DNA of 43,610 nt, taken from positions 1 to 43,610 of the forward strand of contig JAOFTV010000016.1 of the NCBI GenBank assembly GCA_028045305.1. The letters are read 5' to 3'. The notes under the pieces were generated by a model that had not been told where the DNA came from, made no database searches, and worked only from the letters and a program-made list of their open reading frames with translations. This stretch comes from Opitutales bacterium (lineage in GTDB: Bacteria > Verrucomicrobiota > Verrucomicrobiia > Opitutales > Seribacteraceae). The translations under genes and the position numbers were made by a program. This document shows, piece after piece, positions 18,282 to 29,266 of this stretch (the first letter of the stretch is position 1; every line of letters starts with the position of its first letter).

Positions 18282-19391
18282 ATGAGCGCTTTAGCGGTAC
18301 AAACGGAACTAATCGAACGCACTCTTGTGCTTGCGGAAAAAGGGTGGGGGGCAACTCACCCCAACCCCATGGTTGGTGCCTTGATTAAGGAAGGTGGCGA
18401 GGTTGTTGCTGAAGGTTACCATTCTCGTGCCGGGTCCCCTCATGCCGAAGTGGAGGCTTTTTCTGCTCTCGGGCGAAAACCAAGGGATGCAGCAGTTTTA
18501 TATGTCAGCCTGGAACCCTGTTCATCCACAGGTCGTACCCCGGCATGCACCTCTGCGATATTGCAATCTGGTATCCGTCGAGTGGTTGTTGGATGTATTG
18601 ACCCAGATTCCCGTCATGCCGGTCATGGGTTGGAGGTATTGAGGGCAGGTGGTGTGGATGTTGTTATTGCCCCTTCCGAACTCGAGGAAAAGGCAACCCG
18701 TCTGAATTTTATCTTTAATCATCGAGCCCATTTCAAGAGTCCCCTGATTGCATTAAAGATGGCTCTTTCCGCAAATGGAATGGTTGCTGAACGGGCCGGT
18801 TACCCAAGTCGGGTGACTGGAGAGAAAGCCCGTGCAGATGTGATGCGCTGGCGCCGCTTGTTCCCATCCATTTGTGTGGGTTCGGGCACGATCGTTGCTG
18901 ATGATCCATCCCTCACATCTCGCATATCAAATGGAGAATGGTGTCCTTTAAGATTGGTGGTAGACTCCTCTTTGTCCACCTTATCCGCCTCTTTTCATCC
19001 ACGTCGTGTTTACACGGATGAGCATGCGGATAAAACAATTATTCTGACCACTCCAAGAGGGCTTGAAGATGGTAAGTCCCTGAGCCGTGCGGACGAACTT
19101 GGAATTCGGGTGGTGGAGGCGGAGAGCGGTCCTGATGGGCGTGTTTCACCTTTGGCGATCCGCAAGGTTTTGGAGGAATTTCATATGGTGGGAACTTATT
19201 GCGAGGGTGGACCCGCTCTCGCTCGTTCTTTGCTTTATGCCAAAGAGGTGGATTATATGTTTTTTTACAGATCGTCCAAAACATTTCATTCTCCAGAAGC
19301 GATGTATGGCCCAGATTTACAGAGCCTTGAAATTAAAAAAGCCCAACACTGCCAGTTCGGAGAAGACCAATTGATTCACGGATTTTTATGA
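18282..19391 (+). CDS. ribD: Riboflavin biosynthesis deaminase-reductase RibD
   Basis: A bifunctional enzyme: the N-terminal zinc deaminase acts on the diaminohydroxy-pyrimidine intermediate, and the C-terminal domain reduces the ribosyl group with NADPH. The deaminase signature is present as HAEVEAF (H54, E56), with zinc ligands C80 and C89 in LEPCSSTGRTPAC. The reductase part begins near residue 150 with LIALKMALSANGMVAE and contains RWRRLFPSICVGSGTIVADDPSLTSR. Length (369) is typical. The last four bases overlap the start of rdgB (ATGA), implying coupled translation. No other rib gene is in the window. Confidence 0.96.
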   Translation: MSALAVQTELIERTLVLAEKGWGATHPNPMVGALIKEGGEVVAEGYHSRAGSPHAEVEAFSALGRKPRDAAVLYVSLEPCSSTGRTPACTSAILQSGIRRVVVGCIDPDSRHAGHGLEVLRAGGVDVVIAPSELEEKATRLNFIFNHRAHFKSPLIALKMALSANGMVAERAGYPSRVTGEKARADVMRWRRLFPSICVGSGTIVADDPSLTSRISNGEWCPLRLVVDSSLSTLSASFHPRRVYTDEHADKTIILTTPRGLEDGKSLSRADELGIRVVEAESGPDGRVSPLAIRKVLEEFHMVGTYCEGGPALARSLLYAKEVDYMFFYRSSKTFHSPEAMYGPDLQSLEIKKAQHCQFGEDQLIHGFL

Positions 19392-20005
19392 GCCAAACTA
19401 TCTATCTAGCATCGGGCAATGCCCACAAATTAAAGGAGCTTCAGTCCGCTCTCGATATTGCAAATCTATCGGTTCAAGTATGTGGACCTGATGAAGTTGG
19501 AGGAATGCCCGATGTCGAAGAGACGGGATCCACCTTCGAAGCAAATGCACTGCTCAAGGCTTGTGCTTTGCAGACCTTTGGTCCAAGGGATGCCTGGTAT
19601 CTGGCTGATGATAGCGGCCTGGAAATCGATGCCCTCGCTGGCAAACCTGGTGTAATATCGGCGAGGTATGCTGGTGAGCCCTGTGATGACGAAGCCAATA
19701 ATGAAAAGGTTTTGCAAGAGATGAGAGATGTTGCCATGGCGTCACGGGGTTGTCGCTTTCGTTGCGTGCTTGCCTTGGTCGGACCAGAATTAGAGGAAAC
19801 TTTTTCCGGTTTTTGCGAGGGCATTTTATTGGAGGGGCGCAGGGGAGTGGGCGGTTTTGGTTATGATCCTTTATTTTTACCTTCCGAAAGCACCCATACA
19901 TTTGCAGAGATTTCGCTGGAGGAAAAAGCGAAAATCAGTCATCGGGCGAGAGCGCTGAATAAGTTGATCGTCTGGCTCAAGCAGTCTGAACAAATAGAAA
20001 CTTGA
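19388..20005 (+). CDS. rdgB: RdgB/HAM1 family XTP/dITP pyrophosphatase
   Basis: House-cleaning pyrophosphatase that hydrolyses non-canonical purine nucleotides (dITP, XTP) to monophosphates and so keeps them out of DNA and RNA. The 205-residue protein shows the family motifs LASGNAHKLKEL (7-18), STFEANALLKA, ADDSGLEIDAL with the metal-binding aspartates, GVISARYAG, GFGYDPLF and SHRARAL. The start codon overlaps the ribD stop. It ends 26 bases before the convergent isocitrate dehydrogenase gene, with no clear terminator between. Confidence 0.96.
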   Translation: MSQTIYLASGNAHKLKELQSALDIANLSVQVCGPDEVGGMPDVEETGSTFEANALLKACALQTFGPRDAWYLADDSGLEIDALAGKPGVISARYAGEPCDDEANNEKVLQEMRDVAMASRGCRFRCVLALVGPELEETFSGFCEGILLEGRRGVGGFGYDPLFLPSESTHTFAEISLEEKAKISHRARALNKLIVWLKQSEQIET

Positions 20006-20031
20006 GAAATGCAGCAGGCGTTAAGAAAAAA

Positions 20032-22255
<2,224 letters not shown>

Positions 22256-22337
22256 AGGTAGTCGCTAATTAAAAAATAATAGGAAACGATCAACCATACG
22301 AATGCCCCCAGAGGGTGCAATGTTCAAGTCACCCTTA

Positions 22338-22357
22338 GGAAGAGTGAAGAGTGAATG
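22338..22357 (-). repeat. 20-base dispersed repeat, copy A
   Basis: On the minus strand these bases read CATTCACTCTTCACTCTTCC. The identical 20 bases occur on the plus strand at 38375-38394, next to the BrnTA module. It lies in the 120-base gap between icd and the propeller/DUF1080 gene. Because it is a low-complexity pyrimidine-rich tract, part of the identity could be coincidental. Confidence 0.6.
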
Positions 22358-22375
22358 GGGAAGAGAGAAGGGTGC

Positions 22376-24565
22376 TTAATTCAAGCTGGAGGAAAAGAGC
22401 CTTTTAAAGGAGTAGAGCTCATCCTCGTAGTTAATATCGGGTACGATCCAGAGGTTGCGGAAAGATACGCCGGTTCCTTTGTGGTCCTGAATCATTAGGG
22501 GGCGTTTGCCGTGTGCTTTATAAGGCCCGCCCACTTCGCCATAGATCCAGGCATCGTTTTGAATGAGATGCCCATTGTGGTGGACACTCAGGCGGAGGGG
22601 TTCGGCAAACAATCCATCTTTTTGAAAGACGGGTGCTTTGTAAAGAATGTCATAGGATTGCCAGTTACCCGGTGCCCGGCTGGCATTGACCAGGGGGGGA
22701 TGCTGCCCATAGACCGCTCCGCAAAACCCATCGGCAAAGGCGTCGTTTTGAAAACTATTCACCACCTGCAGTTCATACGCAGACATTAAAAAGATTCCTG
22801 AGTTTCCATAGAGTTGGCTTTTGCCTTCGCACTCGGCTTTGGTGGCGGGATCGAAACGGAATTCGAGGTGGATGCGGGCATCCCCAAATTCTTTTTTGGT
22901 TGGGTTGTGTCCTTTACCACGGGGCATCACTGCTTGCTCGTCAAATTTCCAATTCGGATTAGACCATTGAGAAGCATCGAGCACGAGGGCATTGGATGGC
23001 CTGGCTACCTTACACTCGGATAGGGGAAGGGGAGAAACCACAGGAGGGAGGGGGCGTGCCTTGTCGTTGCGTGACCAACTGGAACCTACCAAGGACCAGC
23101 CAACATTGCGACCGGGCTTGGGCTCCTTTGCCGGGCGCAGTTGATTGAGGGTGTAATAAATCGTGTCAAAATCGAGGGGCTCGGTATCGGTATTTAACTG
23201 GCCGGGAAAGTGGATGGCATAGACCCGGTCGGTTTCAAGGGGCACATCAAAGGTTACCGTCTTACGGTCTTTGGAGAGCTGGTAATTGCTTACTGGCAAT
23301 TCCTTCTCATCCACAGGTGGAGAACCGTAGGTGCTGTAGTAATGGTAGCCCCAGGAGCGAACGGTGGGGGTAATCTTCTTTCCGATCCGCTCGGTAAAGG
23401 TGACCGCAAATCCGGTCTTGGTAAGGCTGGCAGAGTGCAGGGCAAAGGGAATCGTCTTTCTATCCCACTCGGCGTACTGAACGGCGGTGCGTTTGCCCCC
23501 CTTACTAAACCATCCACGGCCAACCTGGGCGGACCATAGCCGACCCTGGGGATCGAAGGACATTTTGACCGGTCCACTTTCCAAACCCCGTAAAAAGTCG
23601 ACACACCAACCCTGGTACTCCCCGTTTACTTTTTCCACCCCGGAGCGGAAGTAATTGGACTGGCGCTGGTCCCCGATAAACATTTGCCCGGTAAAGGGGC
23701 CAAATTTTCCTTCGGTGGTATCCCAAATTGGGCTGCCGGGAGAATTGGCAATCACTTCGCGGACCAGCCAGACTGCAGGCTTGGTTCGAATTTTATCAAA
23801 ATCGGATGCGGTTTGGGAGAGCACCTTTTCCTTGGTGTAATCCGCCCGGGCAGGTAAGGATGCGGGGTGCCCGTAGAAATTCCCCTCGCGTACATGATAG
23901 AGCGGGCAATCGGCCACCCAGTCGCCCTGGTTGTCGGTAATGAAGAGCTCATCCTCTGGGCTCATTCCAATCCCGCAGGGGGAACGAAATCCGGAAGCGA
24001 GCGGTTGGAAGTGCCCATCGCGGTCGGAGCGGTAGACCCACCCGCGCCAAGGGGCATTGTAGGACATATTGCCCCCGCCTTTGCCGAAGGGCTTGCCATC
24101 GGGTACGGTGAATTCGCCACGGGCACCGAGGTTAAGAGAGGCATATTTTCGGCCGAGGGAGTCGATCACTGGACCGAAATGATATTCATGGTACTCCCCG
24201 GATATGCCAAACTCATCGGTCACGGTTTCGTAGCGGTCGCATACCCCATCTTTATTGGAATCGACCAGGCGGGTAAGTTCCGGTTTTTGTCCGACATAGT
24301 AAGCCTGTTCCTGAATGTCCCAAAGGATGCCATTGGGTTCCATTAGGTCCTCGGCAAACTTGGTCCATACTTCGCCCTTTCTTTCCCAGACCTCGCCCTC
24401 CCAGGTAGCGATGGCGAGGGTGCCGTCGGGCTTGTGGCAGAGGCCGAGCACACTGACTGCACCCCGGGGTAGGGGAACGGTGACCACCTTGTACCCGTTG
24501 GGGATTTGAGCCAGGACAAGGGATGTGAAAAGAACGAAAGTAAGAGAGGGAAGAATTGTTTTCAT
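22376..24565 (-). CDS. Secreted beta-propeller protein fused to a DUF1080 (3-keto-disaccharide hydrolase) domain
   Basis: A 729-residue secreted protein. After a signal peptide (about 1-18, FVLFTSLVLA), the first two thirds form a propeller-like domain with repeated motifs such as NGILWDIQE, GFRSPCGIGMSPEDELFITDNQGDW, EGNFYGHP and MSFDPQGRLWSAQVGRGW. It resembles the sugar/sorbosone dehydrogenase-like propellers of planctomycetes. The C-terminal 170 residues are DUF1080 (LEFRFDP...GNSGIFLMSAYELQVVNSF...), a family with 3-keto-disaccharide hydrolase activity in characterised members. ATG 24565 is chosen because it begins a signal peptide and lies 19 bases after the upstream stop. The open frame extends to 24748 but only inside the neighbouring gene. 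It is co-transcribed with the cytochrome c gene. Confidence 0.87.
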   Translation of the reverse strand: MKTILPSLTFVLFTSLVLAQIPNGYKVVTVPLPRGAVSVLGLCHKPDGTLAIATWEGEVWERKGEVWTKFAEDLMEPNGILWDIQEQAYYVGQKPELTRLVDSNKDGVCDRYETVTDEFGISGEYHEYHFGPVIDSLGRKYASLNLGARGEFTVPDGKPFGKGGGNMSYNAPWRGWVYRSDRDGHFQPLASGFRSPCGIGMSPEDELFITDNQGDWVADCPLYHVREGNFYGHPASLPARADYTKEKVLSQTASDFDKIRTKPAVWLVREVIANSPGSPIWDTTEGKFGPFTGQMFIGDQRQSNYFRSGVEKVNGEYQGWCVDFLRGLESGPVKMSFDPQGRLWSAQVGRGWFSKGGKRTAVQYAEWDRKTIPFALHSASLTKTGFAVTFTERIGKKITPTVRSWGYHYYSTYGSPPVDEKELPVSNYQLSKDRKTVTFDVPLETDRVYAIHFPGQLNTDTEPLDFDTIYYTLNQLRPAKEPKPGRNVGWSLVGSSWSRNDKARPLPPVVSPLPLSECKVARPSNALVLDASQWSNPNWKFDEQAVMPRGKGHNPTKKEFGDARIHLEFRFDPATKAECEGKSQLYGNSGIFLMSAYELQVVNSFQNDAFADGFCGAVYGQHPPLVNASRAPGNWQSYDILYKAPVFQKDGLFAEPLRLSVHHNGHLIQNDAWIYGEVGGPYKAHGKRPLMIQDHKGTGVSFRNLWIVPDINYEDELYSFKRLFSSSLN

Positions 24566-24584
24566 GAAAAAAGGAAAAGGTGTT

Positions 24585-25721
24585 CTAGTGTAGAGACACG
24601 GTGAAGGAATCTGTGCCCTGGGGAGAGATAGTGAAGTTCTGACTGACCCCATCAACCAGTGAGGAAATGAGCACGGAATCTCCCTGCGTTTCGTAGTGTA
24701 GAAGATTAAATTCATGCCCTTCCAAAACGGTACCAGCGGCAACGGCAATTTCTTGCCCCTTGGCTACGGATTGGTTTTGGCTACGGTTATCAAGGGATGG
24801 GGTCTGGTTGACCAGGGCTGATTTCCACGCCTTGACCACCTGTCCGCTGGCACTGTCATAGGCAACCATTACCTGGTTGGGCAGGAGAACGAGGAGGGTG
24901 CGCGGGGGGAGGCCTTCAATCCATTTGCGGACGACTTTGGCTTCCGTACCTGGGCGGACAATCTTTGGGGTGTTTCCCTCGAGGCTTTTTCCGGTGAGCA
25001 TCCAGTATCCGCCCCCCACCTTGCGCAAGCGGGCATTAAACCTCATACTGTGACCAGTCGGTTCCTCATGAAGCACTTCCAAATCATGAATACCAGCGTC
25101 CAAATGAAATTGCTTGCTAGAGTAGCTGTCCTTGCTTTTGTCCACATCCGTGTAGTGCATCTCCTCTCCATTCAGCCAAATGGATGTGCGCCCGTGTAAA
25201 TTTACTTCAAATCGGTATTTGCCCGCTTGTTTTATGTATAACTTGGACTGCCCTCTAAGTAATCCGTCGAATGCTCGTTTGGTGTAGAGAAAATTTTCCG
25301 GAAGGATTTCCTGCGAGCTCGATTCTACGGAGTCAAAAAGCTCGGGTGTTAATCGTTTGCCTTTGAAATAATCCCGGGCGTAAAAGGAGCGCAGGGTCTG
25401 GCGGTTTCCTTCCTGCTTGTCCAAAATAAAATCGGTCACCGCCTGCCGGTCTTCCTCCGAATAGACATACTCATAAGCGATCATTTCCGTGCCGTTTATC
25501 CCCTTGCTGATCGCCCGCATGATCGCCTCAGAAGTGTCCCCATGTTTCCAGTAGGCATCAACCAGGCTTGGCCCGATCCCCCCGTCGAGGTTGGGTCCAT
25601 GGCAAGTCACGCATATCTGCGAGTAAATCTCCTGCCCACGCTCCAGACTGGCAAAAGTTCGAACGGTCGAACCGAGAACCAGTGAATAAATAAACAGTAA
25701 GGAGAGAAAGTGGTTTTTCAT
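24585..25721 (-). CDS. Secreted cytochrome c with PA14-like domain
   Basis: A 378-residue secreted protein with a signal peptide (1-25). A class I cytochrome c domain follows, with haem motif C37-V-T-C40-H41 and a probable axial methionine in GTEMIAYEYVYSEED, and it ends near residue 100. Next is a segment (about 110-235) like a PA14/GLEYA carbohydrate-binding domain: YIKQAGKYRFEVNLHGRTSIWLNGE...LDAGIHDLEVLH. The C-terminal part is unassigned. The gene directly precedes the propeller/DUF1080 gene, so it is a plausible electron acceptor for a sugar-oxidising partner. The PA14-like part would hold it at a glycan. Haem binding is secure; partner and substrate are inferred. Confidence 0.85.
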   Translation of the reverse strand: MKNHFLSLLFIYSLVLGSTVRTFASLERGQEIYSQICVTCHGPNLDGGIGPSLVDAYWKHGDTSEAIMRAISKGINGTEMIAYEYVYSEEDRQAVTDFILDKQEGNRQTLRSFYARDYFKGKRLTPELFDSVESSSQEILPENFLYTKRAFDGLLRGQSKLYIKQAGKYRFEVNLHGRTSIWLNGEEMHYTDVDKSKDSYSSKQFHLDAGIHDLEVLHEEPTGHSMRFNARLRKVGGGYWMLTGKSLEGNTPKIVRPGTEAKVVRKWIEGLPPRTLLVLLPNQVMVAYDSASGQVVKAWKSALVNQTPSLDNRSQNQSVAKGQEIAVAAGTVLEGHEFNLLHYETQGDSVLISSLVDGVSQNFTISPQGTDSFTVSLH

Positions 25722-25925
25722 CGATGATCTTATAATGGAAGATTTAATAAAGGGTCACTACTCCTTACACTCCCTCTTCGAAAGGAATTTGCCGAGGTTA
25801 AATTCAAAATATCAATTAGTTGAATAAGCAATCTAAAGCCCTAGGGAGAAAGGGTAATTGGCTAGAAGTGTACAAATTGAGAGTACGAGCTTGAATAAAC
25901 GAATGAGTGATCTCATCTTGGATAT

Positions 25926-27656
25926 ATGCGAATTTTAATCTCATTATTTCCAATCTTTGTCCTGTTTCTTTTGAACATTCTCGGGGCGAAACCAAAACCC
26001 AATGTGATTCTTATCATGACAGATGATCAAGGATACGGAGATCTTGCCTGTCATGGTAACCCTGTAATCAAGACCCCTAACCTCGATCAATTACATGCCG
26101 AGTCCATCCGCCTGACCGACTACCATGTCAGTCCGTTTTGCACCCCCACCCGGGCTGCCCTGATGACGGGGAGGTATCCCGCCCGCACTGGTGCCTATCG
26201 TACGAGCAGTGGACGGAGTAATTTACACCACGACGAGGTGACCATGGCCAGTTACTTTGCGGATACCGGTTACCGGACCGGGTTGATTGCCAAGTGGCAC
26301 CTGGGGGACAATGCTCCCTGCCGTCCGCAGGACCGCGGATTTAAGGAGGTTCTCTGGCACAAGGGGGGAGGCATTGGGCAGGCACCGGATTTCTGGATGA
26401 ACGATCAGTTTGATGATGTTTATGAGCGCAACGGAAAGTACGAAAAATTCGAGGGTTATGCCACCGATGTTTGGTTTCGGGAATCCATGGCTTTTGTGGA
26501 ACGGAACAAGGACAGTCCCTTTTTCCTTTATCTTGCCACCAATGCTCCACACTCCCCCTACAAGGTCCCCGAAAAGTGGGCGGTTCCTTATCGGGATACC
26601 GTGAAATGGAAGTCGGGTGCGGAGTTTTATGGTATGATTACCAACCTCGATCACAATGTTGGACTGCTCCGCAAGAAGCTCGATCAGCTAGGTTTGTCCG
26701 AAAATACCATCTTTATATTTACCACCGATAATGGTACCGCCAAGGGCAGAGGAGGGCCGGGGGCGGAGCAGGGAACCTTTCGCGGATTTAATGCCGGGAT
26801 GTTTGGGCAGAAATCTACCATTTGGGAAGGGGGCCACCGGGTGCCCTTTTTCATTCACTGGCCGAAGGGCGGATTGGTGGGCGGTGAGGATCGTGGGAAC
26901 CTAACAGCACACCTCGATGTCTTGCCCACACTGGCTGAGCTTTGCGGATTGAAACTTTCTTCATCCCTTCCACTGGATGGCTCTTCTTTTGCCAGCCATT
27001 TGAAGACTGCAAAAGCTAAGCCCCATCGGGATCATTTGGTTATCCAGTTACACGGGGGAAACAGGTTTGCGCAAAAGGAAGGCCCCTGGGTCATGTCCTG
27101 CGTGCTCGAGGGAAAGTGGCGCTTGCTGGAAGGAAAGGCTCTTTACGATGTTTCCAACGATCTTTTGCAACGGCACGATATTTCTGCAAAGCATCCCGAA
27201 GTGGTGGCAAGGTTACGAAAATTATACGAGAAATTCTGGGAATCGGTCTCCCCTCGGATGACCCCGGTTTGTTTGGATCTGGGGAACCCCGCGGAAAATC
27301 CCACTCTTTTATGTTCCCAGGACTGGCGGTTGGAGACTGGCAATCCACCCTGGAATTTTGCCGAGATTAACCAGTATAAAAAAATCACCGGCCCGTGGCA
27401 TGTTTCGGTCACCCAACCGGGGAGGTATCGTTTTACATTGCGCCAGTTTCCCAAAGAGGCGGGCAAACCCCTGCGGGCGGTGCGTGCCAAAGTAAAAATT
27501 GCGGGAAAGGAAGCAGATCAAAAGATCGCCAAGGGGGCATATTCCGTGAACTTTGAATTGGAGCTACCCAAAGGCGAAACCACTTTGGAAACTTTTTTAT
27601 ACACCGAAAAAAATGAAGTGGGCGGTGCTTATTTTACCGAAGTCGAACGATTGTAA
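25926..27656 (+). CDS. Secreted arylsulfatase family protein
   Basis: A 576-residue type I sulfatase with a signal peptide (about 1-21). The metal-binding motif is MTDDQGYGD (31-39), and the formylglycine motif is C72-TPTR followed by AALMTGRYPARTG. AKWHLGD, NAPHSPY and TTDNGTAKG supply the other conserved metal and sulfate ligands. After the catalytic region there is a roughly 150-residue beta-rich C-terminal extension, from about residue 425 (CLDLGNP...PGRYRFTLRQFP...YFTEVERL), which is longer than in minimal sulfatases. First gene of a plus-strand operon; 37 bases separate it from the next sulfatase. Substrate not determinable; a sulfated polysaccharide is the best guess. Confidence 0.95.
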   Translation: MRILISLFPIFVLFLLNILGAKPKPNVILIMTDDQGYGDLACHGNPVIKTPNLDQLHAESIRLTDYHVSPFCTPTRAALMTGRYPARTGAYRTSSGRSNLHHDEVTMASYFADTGYRTGLIAKWHLGDNAPCRPQDRGFKEVLWHKGGGIGQAPDFWMNDQFDDVYERNGKYEKFEGYATDVWFRESMAFVERNKDSPFFLYLATNAPHSPYKVPEKWAVPYRDTVKWKSGAEFYGMITNLDHNVGLLRKKLDQLGLSENTIFIFTTDNGTAKGRGGPGAEQGTFRGFNAGMFGQKSTIWEGGHRVPFFIHWPKGGLVGGEDRGNLTAHLDVLPTLAELCGLKLSSSLPLDGSSFASHLKTAKAKPHRDHLVIQLHGGNRFAQKEGPWVMSCVLEGKWRLLEGKALYDVSNDLLQRHDISAKHPEVVARLRKLYEKFWESVSPRMTPVCLDLGNPAENPTLLCSQDWRLETGNPPWNFAEINQYKKITGPWHVSVTQPGRYRFTLRQFPKEAGKPLRAVRAKVKIAGKEADQKIAKGAYSVNFELELPKGETTLETFLYTEKNEVGGAYFTEVERL

Positions 27657-27693
27657 TTTCCAACGATAAGGATGGTTTACAAGGAATAAACTT

Positions 27694-29256
27694 ATGAATC
27701 GATGGGTTCATACAGTTTCTTTTTTTCTTTTTGGGTTATCCCTTGGTACGGTGTCCGTTGGCAGACCGAATATTCTGGTTATTTTATCCGATGATCAACG
27801 GGCAGATCACTTGGGAGTGAACGGACACCCAGTCTTACGGACTCCAAACCTTGATCATCTTGCGGAAGAGGGGATTAATTTTCGCAATGCATTTGCTTCC
27901 TCCACTGCCTGCACTCCAAACCGCACATGTATTTTAACTGGGCAGTACGAGCGTAAACATGGAGTGAATTTTAATTCCGGAAGTTTGCTGAAAGAGGAAG
28001 CTTGGCAAAGGACCTATCCAATGTTGCTCAAAAAAGCGGGTTATTATGTCGGGTATGTCGGTAAAAATCATACACCGATTGGTAAGAGCGATCGGGGTGT
28101 AGGTTATCAAAGTGGAGTGATGGAAGGTAGTTTTAATTATTGGTACGGTAACCATAACCACTCGACCTTCTACCCGAAAAGTAAGTACCCGATCTATCTT
28201 AATGCCCGGGCAAATTCACAAGTCGAAATATTTACTGAGGGTGCCCTGAATTTTCTGTCTGAACAGAATGGATTTGCTAGTGCGAGCGAGTTTTTAAAAT
28301 CCCGTCCTTTGGACCAACCATTCTGCCTACTCGTCAACTTGAATGTACCTCACAACAAGGGTACAAGCACGATGCGTTTGTTACCCAAAGATCCTGGGCT
28401 TTATAAATCTGCCTACCGTGATCAGATCGAGAATTTACCCGTACCTGCCACTTATTTGGCAGAACATGAAATCAAGCAGCCCAAACTACCCAGTCATGTA
28501 TACAACGGAAAATACCTTGGTTCCTATGACTATGTAAAAAGCAGAGCTGACCTGCGGGAACGGATGGTGCGAGTTTGCCAGACTGTGGAAGGGGTGGACC
28601 GGATGGTGGGTTCTCTCCTGGGGAAACTTCAACAAGATGGAGTCGCTGACAAGACGGTTACCTTTTTTACCTCTGACCATGGAATCCAGCACGGGGAGCA
28701 TGGACTGGGGGGTAAAGTTTTACTTTATGAGGAATCACTTCGCGTTCCTATGATCGTGCATGATCCCCGAATCCCCCAAGAACACAGGGGAAGGGTATCA
28801 GAAGAACTGGTACTTTCAATCGATCTCGCCCCAACCATTCTCGAACTTGCTGGCCTCCCTGCGGATGAAGAAATGCAAGGTATGAGTCTCATTCCCTTGA
28901 TGCATGAGAAAAGTATTGATTGGCGGTGCGATTTTTTTGCAGAAAATTTGTTTACCGGACAAAATTATCCACGGATCGAAGCCGTCCGTGAAAAGGAATT
29001 CAAATACATTCGCTACTTTTCCAAATCACATCGAATTCCTTACCGAAAATTATTGCTTGCTTCAATCGAAGGAGAATCTCCCACCTTTGAGGAACTTTAT
29101 GATTTGTCCAAAGATCCTTATGAGAAAAAAAACCTTGTCGGAGCAAAGGATTATCGAATGGATTTGGTACGATTGCGTAAACGGTGTCAGCAACTTGTCA
29201 TCCAGGCAAAGGGTTCCTTGCGATATCCTTTGACCATACCTTATCATTCAAAATAA
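27694..29256 (+). CDS. Secreted sulfatase with CTPNR active-site motif
   Basis: A 520-residue sulfatase with an N-terminal signal (1-22). The DD motif is LSDDQRADH (31-39). The formylglycine site reads C73-TPNR, followed by TCILTGQYERKHG; it keeps the C-x-P-x-R core but has Asn where Ser or Thr is usual. Other family elements are YVGKNHTPIG in place of GKWHLG, VPHNKG and TSDHGIQHGEHGL. These variants occur together in one sulfatase subgroup, so I read this as a lineage feature, not inactivation. A good Shine-Dalgarno (AAGGAA) precedes the ATG. It is second in the sulfatase-esterase operon, with 10 bases to the next gene. Confidence 0.94.
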   Translation: MNRWVHTVSFFLFGLSLGTVSVGRPNILVILSDDQRADHLGVNGHPVLRTPNLDHLAEEGINFRNAFASSTACTPNRTCILTGQYERKHGVNFNSGSLLKEEAWQRTYPMLLKKAGYYVGYVGKNHTPIGKSDRGVGYQSGVMEGSFNYWYGNHNHSTFYPKSKYPIYLNARANSQVEIFTEGALNFLSEQNGFASASEFLKSRPLDQPFCLLVNLNVPHNKGTSTMRLLPKDPGLYKSAYRDQIENLPVPATYLAEHEIKQPKLPSHVYNGKYLGSYDYVKSRADLRERMVRVCQTVEGVDRMVGSLLGKLQQDGVADKTVTFFTSDHGIQHGEHGLGGKVLLYEESLRVPMIVHDPRIPQEHRGRVSEELVLSIDLAPTILELAGLPADEEMQGMSLIPLMHEKSIDWRCDFFAENLFTGQNYPRIEAVREKEFKYIRYFSKSHRIPYRKLLLASIEGESPTFEELYDLSKDPYEKKNLVGAKDYRMDLVRLRKRCQQLVIQAKGSLRYPLTIPYHSK

Positions 29257-29266
29257 GAACAACCTT

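Noticed and set aside
24566-24748. 61-codon N-terminal extension of the propeller/DUF1080 protein
   Set aside because: It lies within the 3' end of the cytochrome c gene and precedes a perfect signal peptide at ATG 24565.
27910-27924. CTPNR instead of CxPSR as a sign of an inactive sulfatase
   Set aside because: The C-x-P-x-R core is intact, and the variant occurs together with GKNHTPIG in what I recognise as a sulfatase subgroup.
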